Shown piece after piece: positions 27,655-36,898 of a DNA stretch of 64,000 nucleotides. The notes below the pieces were generated by a model. The model saw only the letters and a program-made list of their open reading frames with translations, searched no databases and was not told the origin of the DNA. This DNA is from Reichenbachiella sp. 5M10 (GTDB taxonomy: Bacteria; Bacteroidota; Bacteroidia; Cytophagales; Cyclobacteriaceae). Numbering within the stretch: position 1 is the stretch's first letter; every line of letters starts with the position of its first letter. The DNA lies in NCBI RefSeq assembly GCF_002742335.1, contig NZ_MDGR01000007.1, forward strand, positions 2,732,501 to 2,796,500, in the 5' to 3' direction. Both the position numbers and the translations under genes were made by a program.

Positions 27655-28699
27655 ATTAGCAACAAGCACTTCAGACTGGTGGTCGATCAACTGGTTCTCT
27701 TGGGAGACCTTCCAAAATTTCCATTGGCAATTTGGTGATGTATTTTACGCCTTTCTCGCCCTCCCACTGATCCTGGTGGTCTGGCTGATCATCGACCGAC
27801 GCAAACGCCAAAGTTTGTCCATAGCCTTGACAGAAAAAGACATCAAATGGAGTCCTATCAGTCTGCTCAGGTTAATTCCAAGTGTCATCATGCTGCTCGT
27901 ATTTTGCCTGCTCATCATAGCACTCGCTCGCCCACAAAAAACCAATGAAAAAGTAGAGCAATGGACCGAAGGGATCGACATCATGATGCTCATCGATATC
28001 TCCGAGTCCATGCAGATCGAGGATTTCAAGCCCAACCGTCTCGAAGCTGCCAAAGACGTGGCACGCAAGTTCGTCATGGGGAGATTCCAAGACCGTATCG
28101 GATTGGTAGTATTCTCTGGTGAGGCCTATTCACGCTCGCCACTCACCACGGATTACGAACTGCTCAACACCTACATTGACGACATTGATTTCGACTTGAT
28201 CCAAAAAGGGGGGACCGCCATAGGCAGTGCCCTAGCAGTAGGCACCAACCGCATGAGAGAGTCCGAAACAGCCTCCAAAGTCATGATCCTGCTCAGCGAT
28301 GGAGACAACACCGCGGGCAATATCGACCCCATCATCGCGGCAGAACTGGCCGATGCCTACGACATCAAGATCTACACGATAGCCATCGGAAAAGAAGGAC
28401 GCGTACCTTTCGGCAAAGATTTCTTTGGTCGGACCAACTACGTCGAGAACACCCTCAACGAAAGCACACTGCGCAAAATCGCAGAGATCGGTCACGGGCA
28501 GTTCTTTCGTGTATCCGACAATGAAGCACTCGTCAATGTCTTCAAACTGATCGACAAGTACGAAAAAGCCGAGATCAAAGAAAACCGGTTCAAGGACACG
28601 ACAGACTTCTACCCCATCTATCTCAAGTGGGCCATCGCCCTCTTCCTCCTCTGGATGCTTCTCAAGTCCACCTTCATCAGCAACATCCTGCAGGATTGA
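27647..28699 (+). CDS. batA: BatA-like von Willebrand factor A protein
   Basis: A 350-residue inner-membrane protein. Two N-terminal membrane segments (about 35-51 and 72-92) precede a VWA domain (about 108-300) with a complete metal-ion site: DISES (about 116-120), the Thr in KGGTAIGSAL, and LLSDGDN. A third helix closes the protein (about 326-345). BatA is linked to the Bat aerotolerance operon of Bacteroides; the ligand is unknown. There is a short insertion after FGKDFFGRTNYVEN. No BatB or BatC follows; the operon appears to end here. Confidence 0.9.
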   Translation: MGKLATSTSDWWSINWFSWETFQNFHWQFGDVFYAFLALPLILVVWLIIDRRKRQSLSIALTEKDIKWSPISLLRLIPSVIMLLVFCLLIIALARPQKTNEKVEQWTEGIDIMMLIDISESMQIEDFKPNRLEAAKDVARKFVMGRFQDRIGLVVFSGEAYSRSPLTTDYELLNTYIDDIDFDLIQKGGTAIGSALAVGTNRMRESETASKVMILLSDGDNTAGNIDPIIAAELADAYDIKIYTIAIGKEGRVPFGKDFFGRTNYVENTLNESTLRKIAEIGHGQFFRVSDNEALVNVFKLIDKYEKAEIKENRFKDTTDFYPIYLKWAIALFLLWMLLKSTFISNILQD

Positions 28700-28794
28700 C
28701 AGATAGTGAAGAATGGCTAGTGAGTCTTAGTCCCCTCCTACCCGTCTTAGGATCACATGTACTTACCCAGACCAGTAAGGGGAAACCTGTATCA

Positions 28795-29247
28795 CTAGGC
28801 CTTAAACTGTCGGAGATGATGATCTGTATGCTTATAGACATACTGCCCTATCTGGTCGCGGGTCATCGCTCCAAAAAACGGGTGCAAAAAACCAGCGAGT
28901 TCGTCTGGACTGATCGTCGAGTATCTCTCCAGTAGTGTCTTCCAGTTGTTCTTCAAAGGCACTATGTCTCCTTGGCCCGTTATTTTAAACGCTGGATGAG
29001 TAGGTTGATTTTCTTTCAGAGGATTGTCATTTTTAAGAATCCCTTTCAAGGCTACTTTCCCAAAAAGTCTACCTATAAAAAGTCTCTTGTATTCGTTGTC
29101 CCCTAGAAACATTCGCTCACTCAAAATACAATGCCTAAGCATCTGATAAGTATTCATTTTGCCCCACGCTGCTGTTGCTTGTGGTGAGAGGTGGTCGATT
29201 CTGAGCTGTAGTTCGCTCAAGACGTTTTGATCAAAGATTGTTTTCAT
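28795..29247 (-). CDS. DUF1569 (DinB-like) protein
   Basis: A 150-residue soluble protein of the DUF1569/DinB-like four-helix family. It reads AAWGKMNTYQMLRHCILSERM near the N-terminus, has a KENQPTHPAFKI stretch, and closes with HPFFGAMTRDQIGQYVYKHTDHHLRQF. Three His residues (in LRHC, GAMT...YKHTDHH) could bind a metal as in DinB proteins. The function is unknown. It is downstream of the Crp-type regulator on the same strand (68 bases), which might control it. Confidence 0.82.
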   Translation of the reverse strand: MKTIFDQNVLSELQLRIDHLSPQATAAWGKMNTYQMLRHCILSERMFLGDNEYKRLFIGRLFGKVALKGILKNDNPLKENQPTHPAFKITGQGDIVPLKNNWKTLLERYSTISPDELAGFLHPFFGAMTRDQIGQYVYKHTDHHLRQFKA

Positions 29248-29314
29248 GATTCAATGGTTAATTAAATGATGAGACAAAATTGGGCATTCGCCCGCTTCCA
29301 AATCTTGTCATATG

Positions 29315-29899
29315 TCAAGAAACCGAACCGCTGGCCATTTCTTTTCTAATCCTACTCAAAGAAGTATCTGTAATGCCCAGCAAAGTCGCGATATGTTTGA
29401 GCGATGCGTTTTTGATGACCTCAGGATGCTGTCTAAAAAGCGCTTCATACCTTTCTTTAGCAGATTTAGTAATCATTTCAATGTTGCGATTTTTCATCAC
29501 AAAGTAGCTCCCTACCAACCGCGTACGCCCCGCTTCTCTAAAGTCAGCGATCGAATGAAAGAGCTCTTGAAACCTGTCAAAACCTAGTCGCCAAGCAGAG
29601 CATTTTGTCATCGCTTGGTAGTACTCTGAGGTCTTTTGATGCATGAAGAAAGCAGGCCAGTCTATGACTATTTCTCCCTTCGAAAAAAAGTGAGTGGTAA
29701 TATCATTGCCCTTGGTATCGATGGCAAAGGACCTCACAAACCCTTCTTCTAAAATGTAATAGTGGTCAATGGTCGAACCGGCATTGAAGAGGTAATCGTT
29801 CTTGTCAATGACGACATGTTCAAAAGCATTGACTACCTCCTCCACATCTTTAGACAAGGATAGGTCCTGTTCAAAATATTCTCTAAGTTTTTCTCTCAC
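29315..29899 (-). CDS. Crp/Fnr-family transcriptional regulator
   Basis: A 194-residue regulator with an N-terminal cyclic-nucleotide-binding-type beta roll (about 20-115: NDYLFNAGSTIDHYYILEEGFVRSF) and a C-terminal helix-turn-helix whose recognition region is LKHIATLLGITDTSLSRIRKEM. It lacks the Arg/Ser pattern expected for strong cAMP binding and the Cys cluster of Fnr, so the signal is unclear. This short type is common in Bacteroidota and often controls its neighbour; here that would be the DUF1569 gene. Confidence 0.88.
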   Translation of the reverse strand: MREKLREYFEQDLSLSKDVEEVVNAFEHVVIDKNDYLFNAGSTIDHYYILEEGFVRSFAIDTKGNDITTHFFSKGEIVIDWPAFFMHQKTSEYYQAMTKCSAWRLGFDRFQELFHSIADFREAGRTRLVGSYFVMKNRNIEMITKSAKERYEALFRQHPEVIKNASLKHIATLLGITDTSLSRIRKEMASGSVS

Positions 29900-30072
29900 T
29901 GCTATAGGTTATTTGTGATAGGTCCAGTTATGATGGGTGGAAATTAGCACGCAATAGTCAATCTATCTACGGAGAGATACACTTTATTTGCTAGCTTCTC
30001 TACAAGATGATCGGACAGGCATGACCTATCACACATCCTGCAAAACACCAACAACGGACGCCCTTCTAGATT

Positions 30073-30111
30073 TCTGATCTTAGGATCGCTCGCGCTTATC
30101 CTAAGATCAGA
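30073..30111. repeat. Perfect 14-bp inverted repeat between the Crp and WG-repeat genes
   Basis: TCTGATCTTAGGAT (30073-30086) pairs perfectly with ATCCTAAGATCAGA (30098-30111) around an 11-base loop rich in CG. It lies 38 bases past the end of the WG-repeat gene, where it could end that transcript, but there is no T run on either side. Confidence 0.6.
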
Positions 30112-30149
30112 GGATGCTTATTGCTCACAACCGTCTACTCGATTATCAT

Positions 30150-31259
30150 CTATTTTTCTTTATACTTAATTATTTGAGACTTTCCCTTCCGAACTACCTT
30201 ATATTTAAAATTGCCTACATAATCAATGCTATCATAAATTAAGGGAAATATTTCATTCCCTTTCTTATCGAACAATCCATATTTACCATCTTGAATTATT
30301 AAAACACCATCTGTTGTTGCCTTAACTTCATCATAAATTGGTTTTTGGATTACTTCTCCTTCCTTGTTAATTAGACCATACTTGCCTTCAGACTTGACAA
30401 TAATGGTGTGTCCACCATAATAAGCTTTTATTTCTTCGTATTCTTGAGGAACAATCAATTTCTCGGATTCTAGGTCATAATACCCCCAGGTACTTCCATT
30501 TCTAAAAGTTACTCCAGGAGCAAACATTTGAAATTCAATTTCGTCATAGTTTTCCCGCAAGCTCGATTCCCCATCCGATTTAAGAAGTTGCATTTTGCTG
30601 TCATATCTTAGTATTAACAGATGGTTCTTAGAAATTTCCTTGACACTTCCTCTAATACTATCGGCAAGAACAACACCTCCCTGTAAGACTTTACTAAATC
30701 CGTCTTTAAAAGCAATTATATATCTGTCGTATTCAACTTTAACGTCATCATACTCTTCGGGAAGAATAACTTGTCCCTGTTTATCAATAAGCCCATAGCG
30801 ATCCAGTCCAACTATTGCATATCCATCCTTAAACTTTCTAGCAAACTTATAATTAGGTGTGATCGCAAAATCACCCTTTTTATCAAGGTAACCATAAAGA
30901 CTGTCCACTTTAACTGCCATTAATTCATTACTGAATTTATAATGGTGGAATCGGAATTTAATATCGCTAGAACTTCCTGAAAAGACATGATCTGAAAAGG
31001 TATTCAAGTTTTTATCTAGTAGACTTATAGTTCCTGCTTGATAAATTAAATATAACTGATCGATCTTATCATATATTATCAATTCATATTCTGGCCCAAT
31101 AATGAATGATCCATTTGTATTGATGATGCCATATTTATTTTCTTTTTTCACTACCGCTAAATCATTATGAAATGAACCATCAATGACCTCTTGGGAATAA
31201 AGAAGATTAGGTACCAAAAAGGACCAAATTAAGTGACACAATACCTTGTTATATTTCAC
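30150..31259 (-). CDS. Exported WG-repeat protein
   Basis: A beta-rich protein made of WG repeats (KYGLINKEGEVI, KYGLFDKKGNEIF, RYGLIDKQGQVILPEEYDDV, LYGYLDKKGDFAITPNY and similar, at least six copies). Such repeats form short propeller- or barrel-like units of unknown ligand. The start is uncertain. The frame is open to a GTG at 31319, but the GTG at 31259 opens a good signal peptide (VKYNKVLCHLIWSFLVPNLLYSQ), so I use it; the product is about 369 residues. Codon use and base composition are noticeably more AT-rich than the neighbours, which may mean recent transfer. Its upstream region is unusual. Confidence 0.82.
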   Translation of the reverse strand: MKYNKVLCHLIWSFLVPNLLYSQEVIDGSFHNDLAVVKKENKYGIINTNGSFIIGPEYELIIYDKIDQLYLIYQAGTISLLDKNLNTFSDHVFSGSSSDIKFRFHHYKFSNELMAVKVDSLYGYLDKKGDFAITPNYKFARKFKDGYAIVGLDRYGLIDKQGQVILPEEYDDVKVEYDRYIIAFKDGFSKVLQGGVVLADSIRGSVKEISKNHLLILRYDSKMQLLKSDGESSLRENYDEIEFQMFAPGVTFRNGSTWGYYDLESEKLIVPQEYEEIKAYYGGHTIIVKSEGKYGLINKEGEVIQKPIYDEVKATTDGVLIIQDGKYGLFDKKGNEIFPLIYDSIDYVGNFKYKVVRKGKSQIIKYKEK

Positions 31260-31386
31260 TTTAAAAGACTTAGACTCTAGTGAGTTGCAAAAACTGACAA
31301 TAACATACACATAAAGCACACCCTGCGCTTTACTTCACTTAAAAATGGTTGATTTTAGGATATGAACCCTAGGTTTAGGTAAGTAA

Positions 31387-31596
31387 TTATTTTTCAAGCT
31401 TCATGATCGACTCAGGTGAGCCATCTCGAAAGCAAATCCGAGCAACCCGCTTATTGTCGATGGATACGCAGGGAATGACCTTCTTCCCTACGCCAGCATG
31501 CGCCTCCAGTCCCTGCAGTACTCCCCGAAAACCCCGGCACAATACAGGTATGCTTTCATCACTAGGTGGTTGGGTGGGTGTAGATTTCTTTTTCAG
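31387..31596 (-). pseudogene. Possible small gene or gene remnant
   Basis: A reverse-strand frame of 69 codons between a TAG and the TAA at 31387-31389. It has no ATG near its start, only CTG or an internal TTG. The translated text looks protein-like, with a Lys/Pro-rich lead and then VLCRGFRGVLQGLEAHAGVG, KKVIPCVSIDNKRVARICF and an end in MKLEK, but I recognise no family. It could be the decayed end of a longer gene, because an adjoining frame (35 codons, ending near 31597) also reads as plausible protein. Confidence 0.3.
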
Positions 31597-31646
31597 CTAC
31601 AAAACAAGAAAACCCTCTCGATCCCCCTCTGCATATTGAAAAAAAG

Positions 31647-31660
31647 TGCGTTTAAACGCA
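31647..31660. repeat. Perfect 14-base palindrome within a longer imperfect hairpin
   Basis: TGCGTTTAAACGCA is its own reverse complement. It is flanked on the left by TCGATCCCCCTCT and on the right by AGAAGGGGGTAAATCGA (to 31680), which are imperfect complements of each other, so a hairpin of about 60 bases can form. Confidence 0.55.
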
Positions 31661-31678
31661 TTGAGAAGGGGGTAAATC

Positions 31679-31733
31679 GAACACGTGTGTTCCGGCTCTC
31701 AAGCACGTGTGTTCGGAGCGTCAAAGACACGTG
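31679..31733. promoter_or_regulatory. Cluster of three CACGTG palindromes
   Basis: CACGTG cores start at 31682, 31704 and 31728, so the spacings are 22 and 24 bases, about two helical turns each. The first lies in GAACACGTGTGTTC, the second in GCACGTGTGTTC, the third in GACACGTGTTTG. Same-face repeated palindromes are a typical operator layout. The protein that might bind is unknown. Confidence 0.45.
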
Positions 31734-31749
31734 TTTGAATTTAAGGTCA

Positions 31750-31787
31750 TTTTACCCGCATGAAACAGTAGCATTATTCGGGTAAAA
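31750..31787. repeat. 9-bp inverted repeat
   Basis: TTTTACCCG (31750-31758) pairs exactly with CGGGTAAAA (31779-31787) across a 20-base loop. A short A run follows on the plus strand. It could be a weak terminator for the leftward murB transcript (T run on the reverse strand is upstream of the stem, so this is doubtful) or an operator. Confidence 0.4.
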
Positions 31788-31895
31788 AAAGGGGAGAATG
31801 GTCAATGAGGATAGAACTGATCATCAAAAAGTTGGCAGCCCTTGACCTGTCTCAAAGCAATCCTTGCTTGTACCAAACCAAAGTATTGAACAAAG

Positions 31896-32912
31896 CTACA
31901 GTACGTTGACCTCAGGCAGGATCTCGATCCCGAATTTGGACTGGACGGAGGCTTGGATCTCCATCGCTAGATCATAGAGGGCTTGCCCACTACCCCCTCC
32001 GTGGTTGACGAGCACGAGGGCTTGTTTGTCATGTACACCGATCGCACCGATTCGCTTGCCCTTCCAGCCTGCTTGCTCGATGAGCCATCCTGCGGGGACT
32101 TTCACTTGCCCATCTGGCTGAGGGTAGCCGGGGATTTCGTAGTGGTCTTTGAGTTGCTCATATTGCGCACTAGCGATCACCGGGTTTTTAAAAAAGCTCC
32201 CTGAGTTGCCGATCACTTTTGGGTCGGGTAGTTTGGACTGGCGGATCGCTATGACCGCATCACTCACGTCACGTATCGTCGGGTTGGCAATCCCGCGCTC
32301 CATCAGGGTCTCATTGATGGCGCCATAGCTCGTGTTGAGTTGGGCACTTTTGGAGAGCACCAAAGTCACCGAGGTGATGATGTATTTGCCTTTCAACTCC
32401 TTCTTGAACACACTCTCACGGTACCCAAACTGACAATCGTCAGCGGCAAAGGTTCTAGTCTCCAAGCTCCCCCTATCCAGTGCGGTCAGTGAGCCAAACA
32501 CGTCTTTGATCTCTACGCCATACGCGCCGATATTCTGCATAGGTGCAGCACCCACAGTCCCAGGGATCAGCGACAGATTCTCTATCCCTCCCCAGCCTTG
32601 AGCGATACTGTGCAGGACAAACGCGTGCCACACCTCTCCACTGGCGACTTGTACTCGAACCTCCGTGTCAGTTTCTTCCAGCACAGTCACGCCCTTGAGG
32701 GCATTCTTGATCACGAGTGTTTTCATATCCTGTGTCAGCAAGACATTCGATCCACCGCCAAGGATATAAGGCTCCACTCCTGCCTCCTTAGCCCATTCTA
32801 GTGCTTCTTTTAGCTCAGACTCAGTAGTCACCTCAGCGAAGTACTGCGCCACCACATCCAGCCCGAAAGTATTGTAAGGTTTTAGGGAAACATCGGTTTG
32901 AATCAATGACAT
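31896..32912 (-). CDS. murB: UDP-N-acetylenolpyruvoylglucosamine reductase
   Basis: A 338-residue FAD enzyme that reduces UDP-GlcNAc-enolpyruvate to UDP-MurNAc in peptidoglycan synthesis. FAD-binding motifs are YILGGGSNVLLTQDM and LSLIPGTVGAAPMQNIGAYGVEI; the active-site region is CQFGYRESVFKKELKGKY with the conserved Tyr and Arg, then GNSGSFFKNPVI with the proton-donor Ser, and PAGWLIEQAGWKGKRIGAIGVH with the catalytic Glu context. It corresponds to the shorter-loop enterobacterial (type I) form. It is divergent from gyrB. Confidence 0.96.
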   Translation of the reverse strand: MSLIQTDVSLKPYNTFGLDVVAQYFAEVTTESELKEALEWAKEAGVEPYILGGGSNVLLTQDMKTLVIKNALKGVTVLEETDTEVRVQVASGEVWHAFVLHSIAQGWGGIENLSLIPGTVGAAPMQNIGAYGVEIKDVFGSLTALDRGSLETRTFAADDCQFGYRESVFKKELKGKYIITSVTLVLSKSAQLNTSYGAINETLMERGIANPTIRDVSDAVIAIRQSKLPDPKVIGNSGSFFKNPVIASAQYEQLKDHYEIPGYPQPDGQVKVPAGWLIEQAGWKGKRIGAIGVHDKQALVLVNHGGGSGQALYDLAMEIQASVQSKFGIEILPEVNVL

Positions 32913-33031
32913 AGAATCGAATTATGATTGGAACTTGCAATAAAGGCTGCAATTTATCAAAGCCCTCAATATATCCCTGTTTTTGGGGCAAAAAACTCCA
33001 TAATATCACAGAATTAGGACGCTATTTTTAG

Positions 33032-33039
33032 TAGCTTTG
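33032..33039 (+). promoter_or_regulatory. -7 box for gyrB
   Basis: TAGCTTTG 20 bases before the gyrB ATG fits TAnnTTTG. No TTG is seen about 19 bases further upstream. Confidence 0.45.
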
Positions 33040-33050
33040 GAGGATTTTAA

Positions 33051-35021
<1,971 letters not shown>

Positions 35022-35051
35022 ATAAACATTTGGCATCATACGAAAACATTT

Positions 35052-35080
35052 AAAAAGGAGCCGAACAGCTCCTTTTTTTA
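35052..35080 (+). terminator. Intrinsic terminator after gyrB
   Basis: AAAAAGGAGC (35052-35061) pairs with GCTCCTTTTT (35068-35077) around a six-base loop, ending in seven T's. It lies 30 bases after the gyrB stop. Confidence 0.88.
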
Positions 35081-35156
35081 TTTCACTCATATTTGAGTCC
35101 TCTACTATTTTTCTTAATTTGACTTCTTACTATTTCCACCCAAGCCAAACCGATTC

Positions 35157-36020
35157 ATGAAAAAAGTCATTTCCTACATTTTCGCAATAGCCCTAGGCGC
35201 CATAGCCATGTTGATATACATGCACAAGCCTCCCAAAACAAAAAAAGAGCCTATTTATGTAGACAACAATTCGCTGTATTACCATGCCAAATTCAGATAC
35301 AACACCCAGCGGGATGAGTACGAAAGAAAGCTAGACAGCATCAGTGAGGATGTCTTGCAAAAGGTAATCCAAGACTATGTATGGGACGAGGCTCTTTATA
35401 GAGAAGCTCTACGAAAAGGACTAGGAGACCAAGACTCTATTGTACGCGCCTGGCTCATCCAAAAAATGGAAATCATGGTACAAGGCCTTGCTTATGTACC
35501 CGTAGAACTAAGCGACGAAGAGCTCAAGGAACATTATGACAGCAACTTGAATGACTACTACATCGAGCCTACGCTGAGCTTTGCACACGTGTATTTCGAC
35601 CAAAACAACAAGAACCTACAGGATGCATTGTACAAATCAAGACTGGAAAGAGAAGATCTGAATCAAAACGACATCCCTTTTGACGAGGCGCATGGCAGAG
35701 GTGACACCTTTAAGTACCACACCTATTACAACAAGCGCACACTCTCCTACATCGATCATCATTTCGGAGAGGGTTTTGCCGAGCAACTTCAAAACCAAGG
35801 CCTTTCCAACCAACACTGGGTAGGGCCCTTTCAATCCAACAAAGGCTACCATGTCATCATGCTTGTAGATCGAGGCAGTGGACGCCAACCTACATTCGAA
35901 GAAGTCAAAGACAGCGTCAAAGCCGACGTACATGGCATGCATTTAGAAAAACTCAAAACGGCCGCTATCCAAGACATCATTGACTCCTATGAGGTCATCA
36001 TAGACCCGAACATTCGCTAA
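35157..36020 (+). CDS. Parvulin-like peptidyl-prolyl isomerase, membrane anchored
   Basis: A 287-residue protein with one N-terminal membrane segment (about 4-24) and a periplasmic part with a helical chaperone region and a PpiC-type domain. The recognisable pieces are YIEPTLSFAHVYFDQ, the LSYIDHHFGEGFAEQLQNQG stretch, and HWVGPFQSNKGYHVIMLVDR. The last of these is the classic parvulin WxGPxxSxxGxHxxxV end. Such SurA/PpiD-like proteins help fold outer-membrane proteins. The parvulin region has a shortened core, so isomerase activity may be weak. It follows gyrB's terminator and stands alone. Confidence 0.82.
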   Translation: MKKVISYIFAIALGAIAMLIYMHKPPKTKKEPIYVDNNSLYYHAKFRYNTQRDEYERKLDSISEDVLQKVIQDYVWDEALYREALRKGLGDQDSIVRAWLIQKMEIMVQGLAYVPVELSDEELKEHYDSNLNDYYIEPTLSFAHVYFDQNNKNLQDALYKSRLEREDLNQNDIPFDEAHGRGDTFKYHTYYNKRTLSYIDHHFGEGFAEQLQNQGLSNQHWVGPFQSNKGYHVIMLVDRGSGRQPTFEEVKDSVKADVHGMHLEKLKTAAIQDIIDSYEVIIDPNIR

Positions 36021-36024
36021 ACTT

Positions 36025-36062
36025 AAGTACTGTATCTAGAATAATCTCTAGATACAGTACTT
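36025..36062. terminator. Perfect 16-bp hairpin between convergent genes
   Basis: AAGTACTGTATCTAGA (36025-36040) pairs without mismatch with TCTAGATACAGTACTT (36047-36062) around a six-base loop. It sits between the stop codons of the PPIase and the convergent DUF423 gene and can end both transcripts, although neither side has a long T run. Confidence 0.75.
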
Positions 36063-36071
36063 GTTTCATCT

Positions 36072-36449
36072 TTAAGATTTTTTCTTTTTGAGTGATGTGA
36101 TCATCATGACCCACCCAGCGATCAGGCAAACCCCTCCTATAGGTGTGATCGCTCCAAGGAATTTCATCCCTGTCACACTCAACACATACAATGACCCGCT
36201 AAAAAACAGAATACCCGTCAAAAAAAACACCTCGGCAAGTTTGAGCCATTTGCGATCAAACTCAGCAGTCATCACGCCCAGTATCAAAATACCGAGAGCG
36301 TGCGTTCCCTGATAGCGTACGGCCGTTTCAAATATGGCAACCGAATCATTCGCTTCCAATACAAATTGTAACCCATGTGCTCCAAAAGCCCCAATGACAA
36401 TAGTCAGTATCGCCATGACACCCCCTATTCTAAGTATACCTCTATCCAT
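36072..36449 (-). CDS. DUF423-family inner-membrane protein
   Basis: A 125-residue protein with four membrane segments. It contains the DUF423 pattern: GVMAILTIVIGAFGAHGL near the N-terminus, then AVRYQGTHALGILILGV, a LTGILFFSGSLYVLSVTG helix and a GGVCLIAGWVMMI helix. The tail is lysine-rich (SLKKKKS), placing the C-terminus in the cytoplasm. The function is unknown; the family is widespread and often sits alone, as here. Confidence 0.9.
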   Translation of the reverse strand: MDRGILRIGGVMAILTIVIGAFGAHGLQFVLEANDSVAIFETAVRYQGTHALGILILGVMTAEFDRKWLKLAEVFFLTGILFFSGSLYVLSVTGMKFLGAITPIGGVCLIAGWVMMITSLKKKKS

Positions 36450-36898
36450 TTTTTTTTTACTTCAATACGACACGACTATATACAAACTTAAAAATACATC
36501 CCTCAAACAGACTTTAACTGGCATTTACCAAAAAAAATGTAAAACAAGCACTAAGCAATGAAGCAATTTTATTCTTTAGGTGTTTACCCTATTTCCTTAT
36601 TCATATATTCTGCTAATTTTTGCAATAATTTATATCATGAAGAATTCATCTAGTAACATAATAATATAACTTTACCACGTTTTAGTAAATAACAACTATA
36701 TCAGCAACTTAACTTTTTTTTGAACCATACATTTAGACTTTTTAATGAGATCAGCAGCAAATTAAAAAGTCACACTCCCACCTGTACCTGTTCGAATTGT
36801 ATCCACATGAATGACTGTCCCCAAGTCGTTGATAGGCATGTCCTATGACTTGAGACAAAAAGAATATAATCCAAGCCAGTATAATAAATACATCACTA
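36450..36898. other. 449-base AT-rich non-coding region upstream of the giant protein gene
   Basis: No gene. It is strongly AT-rich (long A and T runs around 36520-36720) and separates divergently transcribed genes. A small inverted repeat ATAGG/CCTAT lies at 36832-36846, about 55 bases before the giant gene's ATG. No TAnnTTTG box is clear. The extent suits a regulated promoter for the secreted protein. Confidence 0.5.

Larger units (their letters stand above)
31320..31895. other. 576-base non-coding block rich in palindromes
   Basis: No clear gene. It holds a possible 69-codon reverse-strand frame without a normal start (31387-31596), a 14-base palindrome, three CACGTG palindromes and a 9-bp hairpin, each listed separately. 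The block lies downstream of murB and upstream of the WG-repeat gene. I recognise no transposase or integrase remnant in it. Confidence 0.6.

Noticed and set aside
30073-31787. A CRISPR array or integron in the palindrome region
   Set aside because: The repeats are few, differ in length and spacing, and there are no cas or integrase genes nearby.
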